From Sphingomonas telluris (GTDB lineage: Bacteria > Pseudomonadota > Alphaproteobacteria > Sphingomonadales > Sphingomonadaceae), in NCBI RefSeq assembly GCF_022568775.1, contig NZ_JAKZHW010000001.1, forward strand, positions 2,086,281 through 2,150,280: 64,000 bases of DNA. The letters run 5' to 3'. The position numbers and the translations under genes were made by a program. The notes beneath the pieces are model-generated. The model saw nothing but the letters and a program-made list of their open reading frames with translations, searched no databases and was not told where the DNA came from. Of the stretch, positions 35,559-45,502 are shown piece after piece. Numbering within the stretch: the first letter of the stretch is position 1; the number at the start of each line of letters is the position of its first letter.

Positions 35559-36233
35559 GTGAAACGCCACCGGCATTTCACGCTCGTACTCGTCGCGGCG
35601 TTACTGTTTGGAGGGCCGGCCGCCGCCAAGGCGCCAACCACGTGGGACGGGCTCGTCCAAGTCAAATCGAAGCGTCTGAACCTGGTCTACCTGCAGCCGG
35701 GAGCGGACTTCCGTGTCTACACCAAGGTCATGATTGAACCGACCGAGGTTGCTTTCGCGAAGAATTGGCAGCGCGACTACAACCGGACCGCATCATCTCT
35801 CAGCGGGCGGGTGTCCGACAGCGACGTGCAGCAGGCGCTGACGAAAGCCGTAAAGGCGGCCGACGACATCTTCACCGAAGCGTGGACGAAGGGCGGCTAC
35901 ATGGTCGTGACGGAGCCAGGCCCCGACGTGTTGCGAGTCCAGACGGGCATCGTGAACATCACCGTGAATGCGCCCGATCAGCCCACCGCCGGGCGCAGCT
36001 ATTCCTTTTCCGGCGAGGCCGGATACGCAACCCTGTTTGTGGAAGCGCGCGACTCCATGACCGGTGCACTGCTTGGCCGGGCCGTGGATCAGGGCGTAGC
36101 CGGGGACAATTCGGCAGCCTGGCGGACGAGCGTCAGCAACCGTGCGGACTTCCGGTACCTGGTGGAGGACTGGGCCAAGGCCGGCGTTCGCGGAATGACC
36201 GAACTCAAGGCGCTGTCGCCAATCAAACCCTAA
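35559..36233 (+). CDS. DUF3313-like secreted protein
   Basis: A 224-residue exported protein with a signal peptide ending GPAAAKA. The mature part carries YLQPGADFRVYTKVMIEPTE and VLRVQTGIVNITVNAP, which match the pattern of the DUF3313 family of Gram-negative envelope proteins. The GTG start follows AGGAGG, which is itself inside a hairpin. A second DUF3313-like gene lies at 47.5 kb. Function unknown. Confidence 0.75.
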   Translation: MKRHRHFTLVLVAALLFGGPAAAKAPTTWDGLVQVKSKRLNLVYLQPGADFRVYTKVMIEPTEVAFAKNWQRDYNRTASSLSGRVSDSDVQQALTKAVKAADDIFTEAWTKGGYMVVTEPGPDVLRVQTGIVNITVNAPDQPTAGRSYSFSGEAGYATLFVEARDSMTGALLGRAVDQGVAGDNSAAWRTSVSNRADFRYLVEDWAKAGVRGMTELKALSPIKP

Positions 36234-36261
36234 ACATCCTACCGAGAGCGAGGACGAATCC

Positions 36262-36459
36262 ATGCACAGGTCAGCATCCCTCATCGCCGCAATCGTGTTC
36301 CTGGCGCTTGCGCTGGGCAGCCTCTACCGGCTGCTCGTCGGTTTCCCGGTGGTTATCGGGGGCGTCGAGATCGGTCAGGTGGCGACTTTCTTCGCGTTCG
36401 TGATCTGCGCCGCGCTCGCCCTCATCCTGTTCCGCGGCAGCGGACGCGTCAGCGGCTGA
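36262..36459 (+). CDS. small two-helix membrane protein
   Basis: A 65-residue protein with two hydrophobic helices (ASLIAAIVFLALALGSLYRL and QVATFFAFVICAALALILF) joined by a short GGVEIG turn and ending in a basic tail. GAGGA precedes the ATG. It lies 28 bases after the DUF3313-like gene and overlaps the convergent AraC gene by 11 bases. Function unknown. Confidence 0.65.
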   Translation: MHRSASLIAAIVFLALALGSLYRLLVGFPVVIGGVEIGQVATFFAFVICAALALILFRGSGRVSG

Positions 36460-37543
36460 GCCGTTGAAGCGGCTGCTCCGGCGAGCCGCCGCTGAACCTG
36501 CGTTCGATCGGCGCGACGACGCTCGCCCTGAGATGCAGCGCGTCGCGCTCGCGCATCATCCGGCGCCACCGTGCCGGTGACATTCCGAACTCGGTCGTGA
36601 ACCAGCGCGTGAACGAGCTCAACGCCGAGTAGCCGGTGAGGTGCGCCACCGCCGTGATCGGCTGGTTCGAATTGCTGAGATAGCGGGCCGCGAGTTCGCG
36701 CCGCGCATCGTTGAGCAAGGTGCTGAACGGCTGCCCCTCGCTGATGAGCCTGCGTTGCAGCGTGCGCAGCGGAATCCCGAGATATCTCGCTACGCCTTCC
36801 GCATGTGCCTGCCCGTCCGACATCAGAAACGGGATCGCACTGCGCACACGCTCCGTCATCGTGTCGTCGTGCCGAACGCCCGGCATCAGGTTCAGGAGCC
36901 TGCGCGCGTGCACGATGAGTTCTGGGTCCGCGAACTCGTTCGGGGCATCGAGGCTAGCCGAGCTGCATGACATACCGTCGAAGCTGCTGTCGAACTCCAG
37001 TGGGCAACGGAACACGCGTTTGAACGTGGCAATGTGCTCCGGCGCCGAATGCCGAAAGTGGATGCAGTCGGGCTGCCAGTTGCATCCCGCGCCGTCGACG
37101 AGAACCCGGTAAGCGATCGTCGCGAGCAGATTCACGCCCTGCATGCCACGCAATCCTGGAATGAGATTCCATTCAAGCGTCGCATGCTCGCCGTCGTCGC
37201 GAAGCGTCGTATGGACGATTTCATTGATCAGGCGGCGATATTCGATCGCCGCGTCGATGATATCGCGCATCGTCGCTTCGTGACGCAGCAGCAGGCTGAC
37301 GGGTCCCAGGCTGGCGAACGTCCGGAATTCGCCAAGCACTACGCTGAAATCGTCCCGGCCCGATTGCGCGGCGCTGTCCTCGAGCAGGCTGAGAATGCGG
37401 CTGGCGGGAAGCCAGTTCTCAGGGTCGCGCAGTGAGCTCGGATGCAGGCCGGCGCGGCCGAGCATGGCGTAAGGATCCAGCCCGAAGTGCTTCGCGACTT
37501 CGGTGTAGTTGGTCAGCATGACCGCGCGAGCACGTGCCAGCAA
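36449..37543 (-). CDS. AraC-family regulator with arabinose-binding-type N-terminus
   Basis: A 364-residue regulator. The N-terminal half (LLEDSAAQSGRDDFSVVLGE and EYRRLINEIVHTTL) matches the AraC_E_bind domain of OruR/ArgR-like proteins. The C-terminal AraC DNA-binding region has two helix-turn-helix units, ending LTGYSALSSFTRWFTTEFG. A TTG start is proposed because a perfect AAGGAGG lies six bases upstream; ATG 37519, eight codons inside, lacks a ribosome site. Divergent from the AI-2E family gene, a possible target. Confidence 0.88.
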   Translation of the reverse strand: MLARARAVMLTNYTEVAKHFGLDPYAMLGRAGLHPSSLRDPENWLPASRILSLLEDSAAQSGRDDFSVVLGEFRTFASLGPVSLLLRHEATMRDIIDAAIEYRRLINEIVHTTLRDDGEHATLEWNLIPGLRGMQGVNLLATIAYRVLVDGAGCNWQPDCIHFRHSAPEHIATFKRVFRCPLEFDSSFDGMSCSSASLDAPNEFADPELIVHARRLLNLMPGVRHDDTMTERVRSAIPFLMSDGQAHAEGVARYLGIPLRTLQRRLISEGQPFSTLLNDARRELAARYLSNSNQPITAVAHLTGYSALSSFTRWFTTEFGMSPARWRRMMRERDALHLRASVVAPIERRFSGGSPEQPLQRLSR

Positions 37544-37702
37544 GGTGCGCCTCCTTCGCAATCAGTACTGAAGTCAATCGCGGTCCGCTCTTAGGGGAAC
37601 ACCCGATATGCTCCGCGCTCGCCTGTCCTAGGATGCGCGACTTCTGGGGGAAGCATCTACGCTCCTGCGCGCCGCGACCGCGCGGATCTGAAGGTGGCGA
37701 AC

Positions 37703-38806
37703 ATGGCACTCGAAACCAACGCGAAGATCACCGGCAAGATTGTCGACGTCGGCCTGCCGCTACTTCTGCTCGCAATCCTCATCGCATTGTGCGTGCAGCT
37801 GCTCATCCCGTTCGTGGGGCTACTGCTGTGGACCTTGATCCTCACGATCTGCTTCTACCCGGTGCATCGAAAGCTGGTCGGTCGGGGCACGAGCAACCGC
37901 ATGTCCGCCATCATCATTGGTGTCGGACTAGCCGCCCTGATCCTCGTACCGACGGCGATCGCCGCAATCCACGCTGCAAGCTCCATTCCTGAGCTCGCGA
38001 GCGGTTTGATGTCCGGTCAGCAGCACCTCCGGCCTCCACCGGACCGCCTTAAGGAAGTTCCGGTCATCGGCGCGAAAGCCCATGCGATCTGGGCGCAGGC
38101 ATCCAACGACATGCCGGCGTTCGCAAAGCAGTTCGGGCCGCAACTCACCAGCTTCACCAAGTGGCTGCTTGGCGTCGCCGGCGGGATGATCGGCGCCGTG
38201 CTGGCACTTGTCCTAGCCGTCATCTTCGCGGCGATCACACTCGCGTACGCCGACAGCGCGCGCGCGTTCATGCTCTCGATCATGGCGCGCCTGACCGGAA
38301 GCCGTGAGCGGGGCCAGCACTATATGGACGTGATCGGTGCGACGGTGCGCTCCGTTGCGAACGGCGTCATCGGCGTGGCCTTCGTCCAGGCACTCCTGTG
38401 CGGGATCGGTTTCTTCCTTGTCGGCATCCCGGGCGCCGGCATCCTGTCGCTACTCGCAATGGTGCTCGGCGTCCTTCAGGTGCCAGTGCTGCTCGTCACT
38501 CTGCCGGCGATTGTTTTCGCGTTCGCCGTGAAGTCGACCACAGTGGCCCTGCTCTTCACGGTCTGGTTCATCATTTCAGGGCTGAGCGACGCGGTGCTCA
38601 AGCCGCTGATGATTGGTCACGGCCTTGAAGTGCCGATGCCCATCATCCTCCTCGGCGTCATCGGCGGCGTGATCGCCTATGGGCTCGTGGGCCTCTTCAT
38701 TGGCGCGGTCCTGCTGGCCGTCGGATACGTCCTCTTCCGCGAGTGGCTGGGCTCGCCCGCTGCGGAGACCGGTTCGGAGAAGTCGACGCTCCAGGCAGCC
38801 GAATAG
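37703..38806 (+). CDS. AI-2E family transporter
   Basis: Polytopic membrane protein of 367 residues with about eight helices in the PerM/TqsA-like pattern: two N-terminal pairs, a soluble segment, then the block VIGATVRSVANGVIGVAFVQ, typical of the family. ATG 37703 is favoured over GTG 37694 by its spacing from GAAGGTGG. Members export autoinducer 2 or act as Na+/H+ antiporters, so the substrate is uncertain. Confidence 0.88.
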   Translation: MALETNAKITGKIVDVGLPLLLLAILIALCVQLLIPFVGLLLWTLILTICFYPVHRKLVGRGTSNRMSAIIIGVGLAALILVPTAIAAIHAASSIPELASGLMSGQQHLRPPPDRLKEVPVIGAKAHAIWAQASNDMPAFAKQFGPQLTSFTKWLLGVAGGMIGAVLALVLAVIFAAITLAYADSARAFMLSIMARLTGSRERGQHYMDVIGATVRSVANGVIGVAFVQALLCGIGFFLVGIPGAGILSLLAMVLGVLQVPVLLVTLPAIVFAFAVKSTTVALLFTVWFIISGLSDAVLKPLMIGHGLEVPMPIILLGVIGGVIAYGLVGLFIGAVLLAVGYVLFREWLGSPAAETGSEKSTLQAAE

Positions 38807-38810
38807 CGGA

Positions 38811-39494
38811 TCAAAGCTCGTCCTTGATGGTCGGGAAGAGTCCGATCAGCCGGGCGACCATGACCGCGAGATAAAGCTGTCCGCCGATGACCTCGAAAAT
38901 GGTTAGTCCGCGCGCGAGATCGCTCTTCGGAAGAAAGTCGCCGTATCCCAGCGTCGCAAGGGTGACGAAGCTGAAGTAGAGGGCGCTAACCTCTGTGAAG
39001 GCACTTGGGCCGCTGTAGCTTCCCGGCCAATATGACTCGACGGATAGGTGGAGTTGTCCAAAGAATATGCCGGCGAGAAGGTAGGTGCTCAGTGCGGCAT
39101 AAACGACTTCCTTAGTGGCAATCCTAGCCGTCACAACCGCCTTCAGCGCCGACGCTGCGGCCACAAGGCCAATGGTTCCGTAGAGCCCAAGCATAGAACC
39201 CGGTGAGACGGGAACGTCATCACGCTCGGACGCGAAGCGCACGATGACGATCAGGACCATGACTGCGAGCAGAACGTAGCGATTGTGCTTCGTCTGGTTC
39301 GGCATGACTGCCGCGATGAGCGCGAAGCCGCACAGGAATCTGATGATATTCTGCGAATGCCCGAGGGCAGCCGCGACAGGCGTCAGGACGAGCATCATGA
39401 GCAGCGAGTAGAAGAGGAGGGCGTATCGGTTCCGGCCGTACGCGCGCCACACATTCCCAACACGACTGGGCCGCTTCCCCTGCGCTTCGTTCAT
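38811..39494 (-). CDS. potassium-channel-family protein
   Basis: A 227-residue membrane protein. About six hydrophobic helices are followed by a pore loop with the selectivity filter TLGYGD (about residue 190) and a last helix. There is no RCK or cyclic-nucleotide domain, so gating is probably not ligand-driven through a C-terminal module. Convergent with the AI-2E gene, four bases apart. Confidence 0.85.
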   Translation of the reverse strand: MNEAQGKRPSRVGNVWRAYGRNRYALLFYSLLMMLVLTPVAAALGHSQNIIRFLCGFALIAAVMPNQTKHNRYVLLAVMVLIVIVRFASERDDVPVSPGSMLGLYGTIGLVAAASALKAVVTARIATKEVVYAALSTYLLAGIFFGQLHLSVESYWPGSYSGPSAFTEVSALYFSFVTLATLGYGDFLPKSDLARGLTIFEVIGGQLYLAVMVARLIGLFPTIKDEL

Positions 39495-39563
39495 ATCGGG
39501 ACCAATCAGTAGCTCGAAACGTGACGGGCTACGGTTGTCGACGCCGCTGGCTTCTCTGCAATC

Positions 39564-39590
39564 AGGGGAAGTTCGTAGTGACCTTCCCCT
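39564..39590. repeat. hairpin between divergent genes
   Basis: Perfect 8-bp inverted repeat AGGGGAAG / CTTCCCCT with an 11-base spacer, in the 229-base gap between the potassium channel and the DUF4239-like gene. Could be an operator for either; nothing else is recognisable in the gap. Confidence 0.3.
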
Positions 39591-39723
39591 CAGGAAATTC
39601 CCTCAGTCGTTTCGCGGAATCCCCCAGTTCAAGTCCGTCGACCCATCTGCATAGCTGTTGGGCAGGTCCTCAGAGCCTTGAGAGGCCAGGCGGACGAGTT
39701 CCAGGGAGCGAGAGAGCGGCCCA

Positions 39724-40575
39724 ATGCTGAGCGACTGGCTATCCAGCCTCTCCATCATCGGAACCGGCGCCGTGACGTTGGCGGTGCTGGTTGGCGCGGC
39801 TGCTGTCGGGCAGTTTTTTCGGCGCCTCCAAGCGCGCCGAACCGCTGGTGCAGAAAAGGAGTCTGAGCCTTCCGTTGCGCAGGAGGGCTATCTACTTGGG
39901 TCCGCGCTCGGGCTGCTCGGTCTATTGCTGGCCTTTACCTTTGGGATGGTCATCAATCGCTACGAAGCCCGTCGGGAGCTGGTCACGACCGAGGCCAATG
40001 CCATCGGAACGGCCTACCTTAGAGCGCAACTCCTCGACGAGCCACACCGGAGCCGGCTCAGCAATCTGCTTGTCGCCTACACGGAAAATCGCATCGATCT
40101 CGCGACCGCGGCCGACCCGAACGCCTTCTTGGCGACTAACGATCGTCTGCTCACCGAAATCTGGGCGGCCGTTAGTTCAGCGCGGGAGTCCGCACTTGCG
40201 CACGGAATTTCCACCCCGCTGCTGATGACGTTCAACGAAGTCATCGACCTGGATACCGAGCGCAAGATCGCCTGGCAGCTGCGCGTGCCTGCAGAAGTCC
40301 TATTGCTGTTGTTGGTCTTCCTGGCCGTGGCGGCGACGCTGGTGGGGCATCAGATCGATGGACCCCGCGGCAGGCGCGCTGCCGTCGTCCTTTTCCTCCT
40401 GCTCGCTGTCTCGATCACGGTCATCACCGACATCAACCGGCCGATGACCGGAAGCGCCAAGGAATCGCAGCAGGCGATGCGAATGCTGCTCGCATCCCTG
40501 AAAGCACAGCCGCCTCGAGTGTTCGATCAATTCAAGGCGACGCAGCCAGCGGCGCAGCCGAGCCATGCGCACTAA
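39724..40575 (+). CDS. DUF4239-like (bestrophin-like) membrane protein
   Basis: A 283-residue protein with helices at about 12-32, 58-80, 185-205 and 210-230. The middle soluble part contains NRYEARRELVTTEANAIGTAYLRAQLL, the conserved pattern of this family. GAGAGAG precedes the ATG. The stop overlaps the next gene by 11 bases, so it is the first gene of the efflux operon. Its contribution to export is unknown. Confidence 0.78.
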   Translation: MLSDWLSSLSIIGTGAVTLAVLVGAAAVGQFFRRLQARRTAGAEKESEPSVAQEGYLLGSALGLLGLLLAFTFGMVINRYEARRELVTTEANAIGTAYLRAQLLDEPHRSRLSNLLVAYTENRIDLATAADPNAFLATNDRLLTEIWAAVSSARESALAHGISTPLLMTFNEVIDLDTERKIAWQLRVPAEVLLLLLVFLAVAATLVGHQIDGPRGRRAAVVLFLLLAVSITVITDINRPMTGSAKESQQAMRMLLASLKAQPPRVFDQFKATQPAAQPSHAH

Positions 40576-42028
40576 ACCAGCCATTGCGCACCGAGTCCTC
40601 TCGGCTGCTTGCTGCATCTCCCTCCTGAGCGCCTGCGTCCAGGGCAACGATTATGTGAAGCCAAGCCTCGAAGTTCCAGGCAAATATCGGTTTGCCGATG
40701 CGGCTTCTACGCAGCTGGAGCCCCTCGCCGGAACCTGGTGGATCGGATACGGCGACCGGCACCTCGACAAGCTCGTCGGCGAAGCGCTCGCGAACAATCG
40801 CGATCTCCGCATCGCGACCGCGCGCGTCGATGAATTTGCGGCGATCCTGGCCGGCACCAAGTCGCAGGGCCTGCCCCAGGTCGGTTACGGGCTAAGCGGG
40901 CAACGCGCTCGCGCAAGCGAGGAAAAGATCCCCTCGATCGTCAATCCGCTCAGCACGACCTTCAGCACTGTCCTGTCCGCAAGTTGGGAGATCGACCTCT
41001 GGGGCCGAATTCGCCGCGAAACCGAGGCCGCGCGCGCCAACCTCCTCGCGACCGAGGAAGCGCGCCGCGGGGTCACCCTGACGCTCATCTCATCGGTCAT
41101 CATCGGTTACATCAACTTGCTCGATCTCGATGAGCAATTGCGCATATCGGAACAGACGGCCGCCGGCCGGGCCAAATCCGTCGACGTGTTCGAAAAGCGG
41201 CTCGCGGCCGGCTGGATATCCGAGTTTGAAATGGCGCAAGTGCGGGGCGAGTACGAGCTCGCGCTCGCTTCCCTGCCTCCCCTGCGTCAGGCGATTGCCG
41301 TCCAGGAAAACGCCCTGTCCGTGCTGGTCGGCCGGAATCCCGGCCCGATCGAGCGCGCAACGCCGCAGGAGCTAGCAGGCTTCCACCAGATCGCGGTTCC
41401 CGCCGGCCTTCCGTCCGAGCTACTGACGCGGAGGCCCGATATCCTCCAGGCCGAACAACAGCTGATTGCATCGAACGCGCTGATCGGCGCGGCGCGGGCG
41501 CTGTTCTTCCCCAGCATCAGCCTGACCGGCCTGTTTGGCTTCGCCAGTGGCTCGCTGGGTAGCTTGTTCACAGGCCCGGCCCGGACCTGGTCCTTCACCG
41601 GCGACGTCGCCGGCCCGATCTACACCGGCGGCGGCCTGACAGCAGCCGTCGACCAGGCCGAGGCCCGGCGCGACCAGTCGCTCGCGAACTACGAGCAGGT
41701 TGTCCAGAACGCTTTCCGCGACGTCGATGACTCGCTCGTCGCGGTGCAGCAGAGCGCGCAGTTCCGGGATGCGCTAGCCCGTCGGGTGGCGACACTCACG
41801 CGCGGCGTGGAGTTGGCCAACGAGCGCTACGAGAACGGCTATTCCGACTATCTCGAAGTCCTCGACACCGAGCGCAGCCTGTTCAACGCCGAGCTTCAAT
41901 ACGCCTCCGCGCGCGGGGATTATCAGCGCGCTTTGGTCAATGTTTATCGCGCCCTTGGCGGCGACTGGACCAATCTTCCGCCAGTCACAGCTTCGACCGC
42001 GCAAACGCCGGGGGGCGGCACGAAATGA
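40565..42028 (+). CDS. outer-membrane efflux lipoprotein (OprM/NodT type)
   Basis: TolC-family outer membrane factor of 487 residues. The signal ends in lipobox LLSAC (about Cys25), and two OEP repeats follow with the family pieces LNPLSTTF-like segment, ASWEIDLWGRIRRETEAARA and YENGYSDYLEVLDTERSLF. It overlaps both neighbours, with the downstream adaptor starting inside its stop (ATGA). Forms the exit duct for the pump encoded next. Confidence 0.93.
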   Translation: MRTKPAIAHRVLSAACCISLLSACVQGNDYVKPSLEVPGKYRFADAASTQLEPLAGTWWIGYGDRHLDKLVGEALANNRDLRIATARVDEFAAILAGTKSQGLPQVGYGLSGQRARASEEKIPSIVNPLSTTFSTVLSASWEIDLWGRIRRETEAARANLLATEEARRGVTLTLISSVIIGYINLLDLDEQLRISEQTAAGRAKSVDVFEKRLAAGWISEFEMAQVRGEYELALASLPPLRQAIAVQENALSVLVGRNPGPIERATPQELAGFHQIAVPAGLPSELLTRRPDILQAEQQLIASNALIGAARALFFPSISLTGLFGFASGSLGSLFTGPARTWSFTGDVAGPIYTGGGLTAAVDQAEARRDQSLANYEQVVQNAFRDVDDSLVAVQQSAQFRDALARRVATLTRGVELANERYENGYSDYLEVLDTERSLFNAELQYASARGDYQRALVNVYRALGGDWTNLPPVTASTAQTPGGGTK

Positions 42029-43173
42029 ACGACAGTGCTCAGGCCGCAACGGCCAATCAGCCGGTAGCTACCGAGATGACGGTAGGCTCGGGGAAGCCGC
42101 CTGCGAGCCCCATGCGCAAGATCGTCCTGATCGCGCTGCTGCTTCTGCTGATTCTGTTCGTCTACCACGTACTGTCCGACCGCTTCACGCCCTACACGTC
42201 GCAGGCGCGAGTCGATACCTATCTGACTCAGATCGCCCCGGAAGTTGCCGGGGACGTCCTGCAGGTCGCAGTCAAGGATAATGGCAGCGTCCGTAAGGGG
42301 CAGCTGCTCTTCCGGATCGACCCCGAGCCCTACGAAGTGGCAGTCCGCTCCGCCGAGGCGAACTTGTCGGTCGCGTTGCAGGCCGCGGACGTCTCGGTCG
42401 CCGACGTCGCAGCGGCCCAGGCGTCGCTAAGGAAGCAGCGCGTCGACTTGGCCGCGAACCGCCAGCTTGGCGGGATCGTCACCGGTCTCGTCAACCAGAA
42501 GGCACTGGCAGAGACCCAAGGCATTCGAGCGCGCGCCGAAGTTGCCAAGACCGAGGCGGACGTCACTCGAGCGCAGGCCGATCTCGAGAAGGCTCGAGCC
42601 AACCTCGGTTCGCCGGGCATGAACAACCCGAAGGTGCGTCAGGCGCTCGCGGCATTGGACCAGGCGCGCCTCGACCTCCGGAATACCGAGGTACGCGCCC
42701 CCTCCGACGGCACGGTGACCAACCTGCGGCTGGCGGCAGGACAATATGTAGGTCCTGGCCAGCCCCTCTTGAGCTTCCTCGAAAGTGGTCCGCGCTGGAT
42801 CTCGGCGGACATGCGCGAGAACCAGCTCGGCAACATCAGGCCGGGTCAGGACGTCGCCATCGCGTTCGACATCCGGCCGGGCAAGTTGTTCAAGGGCAAA
42901 GTACATAGCATCGGTTGGGGTGTCAGCCAGGGCGACGAAGCGCCCACCGGCCAATTGTCGACAATGCCGAAGGAGCAGGGGTGGCTACGAGAGCCGCAGC
43001 GATTCCCGGTCCGCATCATGATCCTGCCCGAGGAGGCGAAGAAGGCGCGCTTCGACAACGGGCGCAGCGGCGCGCAGGCCAACGTCATCGTCTTCACTGG
43101 CGACAATTTCATCATGAACCCGATCGGGAGGCTCTGGATCAAGATCGTCGCACTGCTGAGCTACCTCCAGTAG
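42025..43173 (+). CDS. HlyD/EmrA-family membrane fusion protein
   Basis: Periplasmic adaptor of 382 residues. A single N-terminal membrane helix (about 33-52) is followed by a barrel-sandwich half (DVLQVAVKDNGSVRKGQLLF), a coiled-coil hairpin rich in Ala and Gln, and the returning half VRAPSDGTVTNLRLAAGQYV. Start overlaps the preceding gene by four bases. Links the inner-membrane component to the outer-membrane factor. Confidence 0.92.
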   Translation: MNDSAQAATANQPVATEMTVGSGKPPASPMRKIVLIALLLLLILFVYHVLSDRFTPYTSQARVDTYLTQIAPEVAGDVLQVAVKDNGSVRKGQLLFRIDPEPYEVAVRSAEANLSVALQAADVSVADVAAAQASLRKQRVDLAANRQLGGIVTGLVNQKALAETQGIRARAEVAKTEADVTRAQADLEKARANLGSPGMNNPKVRQALAALDQARLDLRNTEVRAPSDGTVTNLRLAAGQYVGPGQPLLSFLESGPRWISADMRENQLGNIRPGQDVAIAFDIRPGKLFKGKVHSIGWGVSQGDEAPTGQLSTMPKEQGWLREPQRFPVRIMILPEEAKKARFDNGRSGAQANVIVFTGDNFIMNPIGRLWIKIVALLSYLQ

Positions 43174-43177
43174 CGCG

Positions 43178-44212
43178 ATGGCGACCGCCGCCCATTCCGT
43201 ACCCGCTGATCCCGCTGCGACTGCGCGATTGCAGTTCGTCCTTCGCTTCAGCTTCGGCACCACAGCAGCATTCATCGTTTGCGAGCTCATGGGGTGGCAG
43301 CCGTCAGCCCTCGCGCCGGTTCTAACCGGTGTTCTGCTCGCCAACCTGCCTGTCGCGCCACCCTTCAAGGTCGGGATCGTCCTGATCCTCGTGATGGCCG
43401 TGTGCGCCTGGCTCGCCTTTTTGCTGACCGTCTGGCTGCAGCAGACACCCCAACTCCTCTTCGGCGTGATCGGCCTGATCATGTTTATCGCCTTCGCGGG
43501 GCTTGCTCAGGCCAAGGGCCAGTTGCCGCTGACGCTCCTGTTGATGTGCATCACAGTCGTTCCGGTCGTGACGCTGACCCTGTCGGAATATGCTGGAATC
43601 TTCCCCAGCCTGCTCGCTCGAGCGATGGGGCTGGCGGTCATCTTCACGTGGATTGCCTATGCGATCTGGCCAATGCCCTCGCCGAAGGCGCCCGATGCGC
43701 CGGCCGCACCGCAGCAGTTTCCGGTGGCCGCGGCGGCTCTGGGCGTCCTCATCGTGCTCCCGGTAATGCTGGTCTACCTCCTGTTCGGGCTGACCGACGC
43801 GATCCCCGTGCTGCTGACCACCGTACTGCTAGTCGCGCAGATGGAGCAGGAACGCAGCGCGGCGAGCGGCTGGGCGAAGCTCCTGGGCAACTTCCTTGGC
43901 GGCTTCGTCGCGGTCGCGGCTTATTACCTGCTGCAGATCGCGCCAAACCTGGCGACGCTTGCACTCATCAGCTTCATCATAGGCTTCGGATTCGCGAACG
44001 AGATCGTGAAGGGCGGTGTCCGCGGGGGCAATGCACTGCTTGGCTACAATGCGTCGATGGTGATCTTTGGACTGGCGCTGCTCAAGGGTGAGGACAACAG
44101 CGGCACATGGGGCGCCCGCGTCGTCCAGTTCGGCATCGCCTGCACCTTTGCCGTCGGCATGATGATGCTGCTGTGGCCGCGGCTGAAGGCGCGCTCGAGC
44201 AAGGCCTCCTGA
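43178..44212 (+). CDS. DUF2955/FUSC-like inner-membrane pump subunit
   Basis: A 344-residue protein with about ten helices in two blocks. Each block starts with a repeat of the FUSC type (GWQPSALAPVLTGVLLANLP and TDAIPVLLTTVLLVAQMEQE), which is how aromatic-acid exporters such as AaeB are built; the cytoplasmic domain of AaeB is absent. It follows the adaptor by four bases. The three genes form a plausible complete exporter for acidic aromatic or lipid-like compounds. Confidence 0.82.
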   Translation: MATAAHSVPADPAATARLQFVLRFSFGTTAAFIVCELMGWQPSALAPVLTGVLLANLPVAPPFKVGIVLILVMAVCAWLAFLLTVWLQQTPQLLFGVIGLIMFIAFAGLAQAKGQLPLTLLLMCITVVPVVTLTLSEYAGIFPSLLARAMGLAVIFTWIAYAIWPMPSPKAPDAPAAPQQFPVAAAALGVLIVLPVMLVYLLFGLTDAIPVLLTTVLLVAQMEQERSAASGWAKLLGNFLGGFVAVAAYYLLQIAPNLATLALISFIIGFGFANEIVKGGVRGGNALLGYNASMVIFGLALLKGEDNSGTWGARVVQFGIACTFAVGMMMLLWPRLKARSSKAS

Positions 44213-44227
44213 TCTCGCACAAAAGGA

Positions 44228-44259
44228 AAGGCCGGCCCGGGCATCCCCGGACCAGCCTT
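44228..44259 (-). terminator. terminator of the beta-barrel gene
   Basis: Thirteen-base arms (44247-44259 and 44228-44240) form an AAGGCTGGTCCGG-type stem with one or two mismatches, followed on the minus strand by TTTCCTTTT. It may also stop the plus-strand efflux operon, which ends 16 bases earlier. Confidence 0.65.
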
Positions 44260-44277
44260 CTCTCATTCGCCCAGGCC

Positions 44278-45303
<1,026 letters not shown>

Positions 45304-45502
45304 CTCCTTGCCGAGACACTGCCAAGCGAAACGCAGCGGTCAGCGTCCCCTGTTGGCCGTTTGGCTGGGCCTTAATCGACGAGCCGGTTGGACGGAGGAA
45401 TCGGGGTTAAACCCTAGTTTGTGCGGCCCGAACTGAGGGATTTCATGGATGGTTTGCCCGCTCTCCAGAGGGAGATTGGGAGCCTCTAGAGGGAGGCGCG
45501 AA

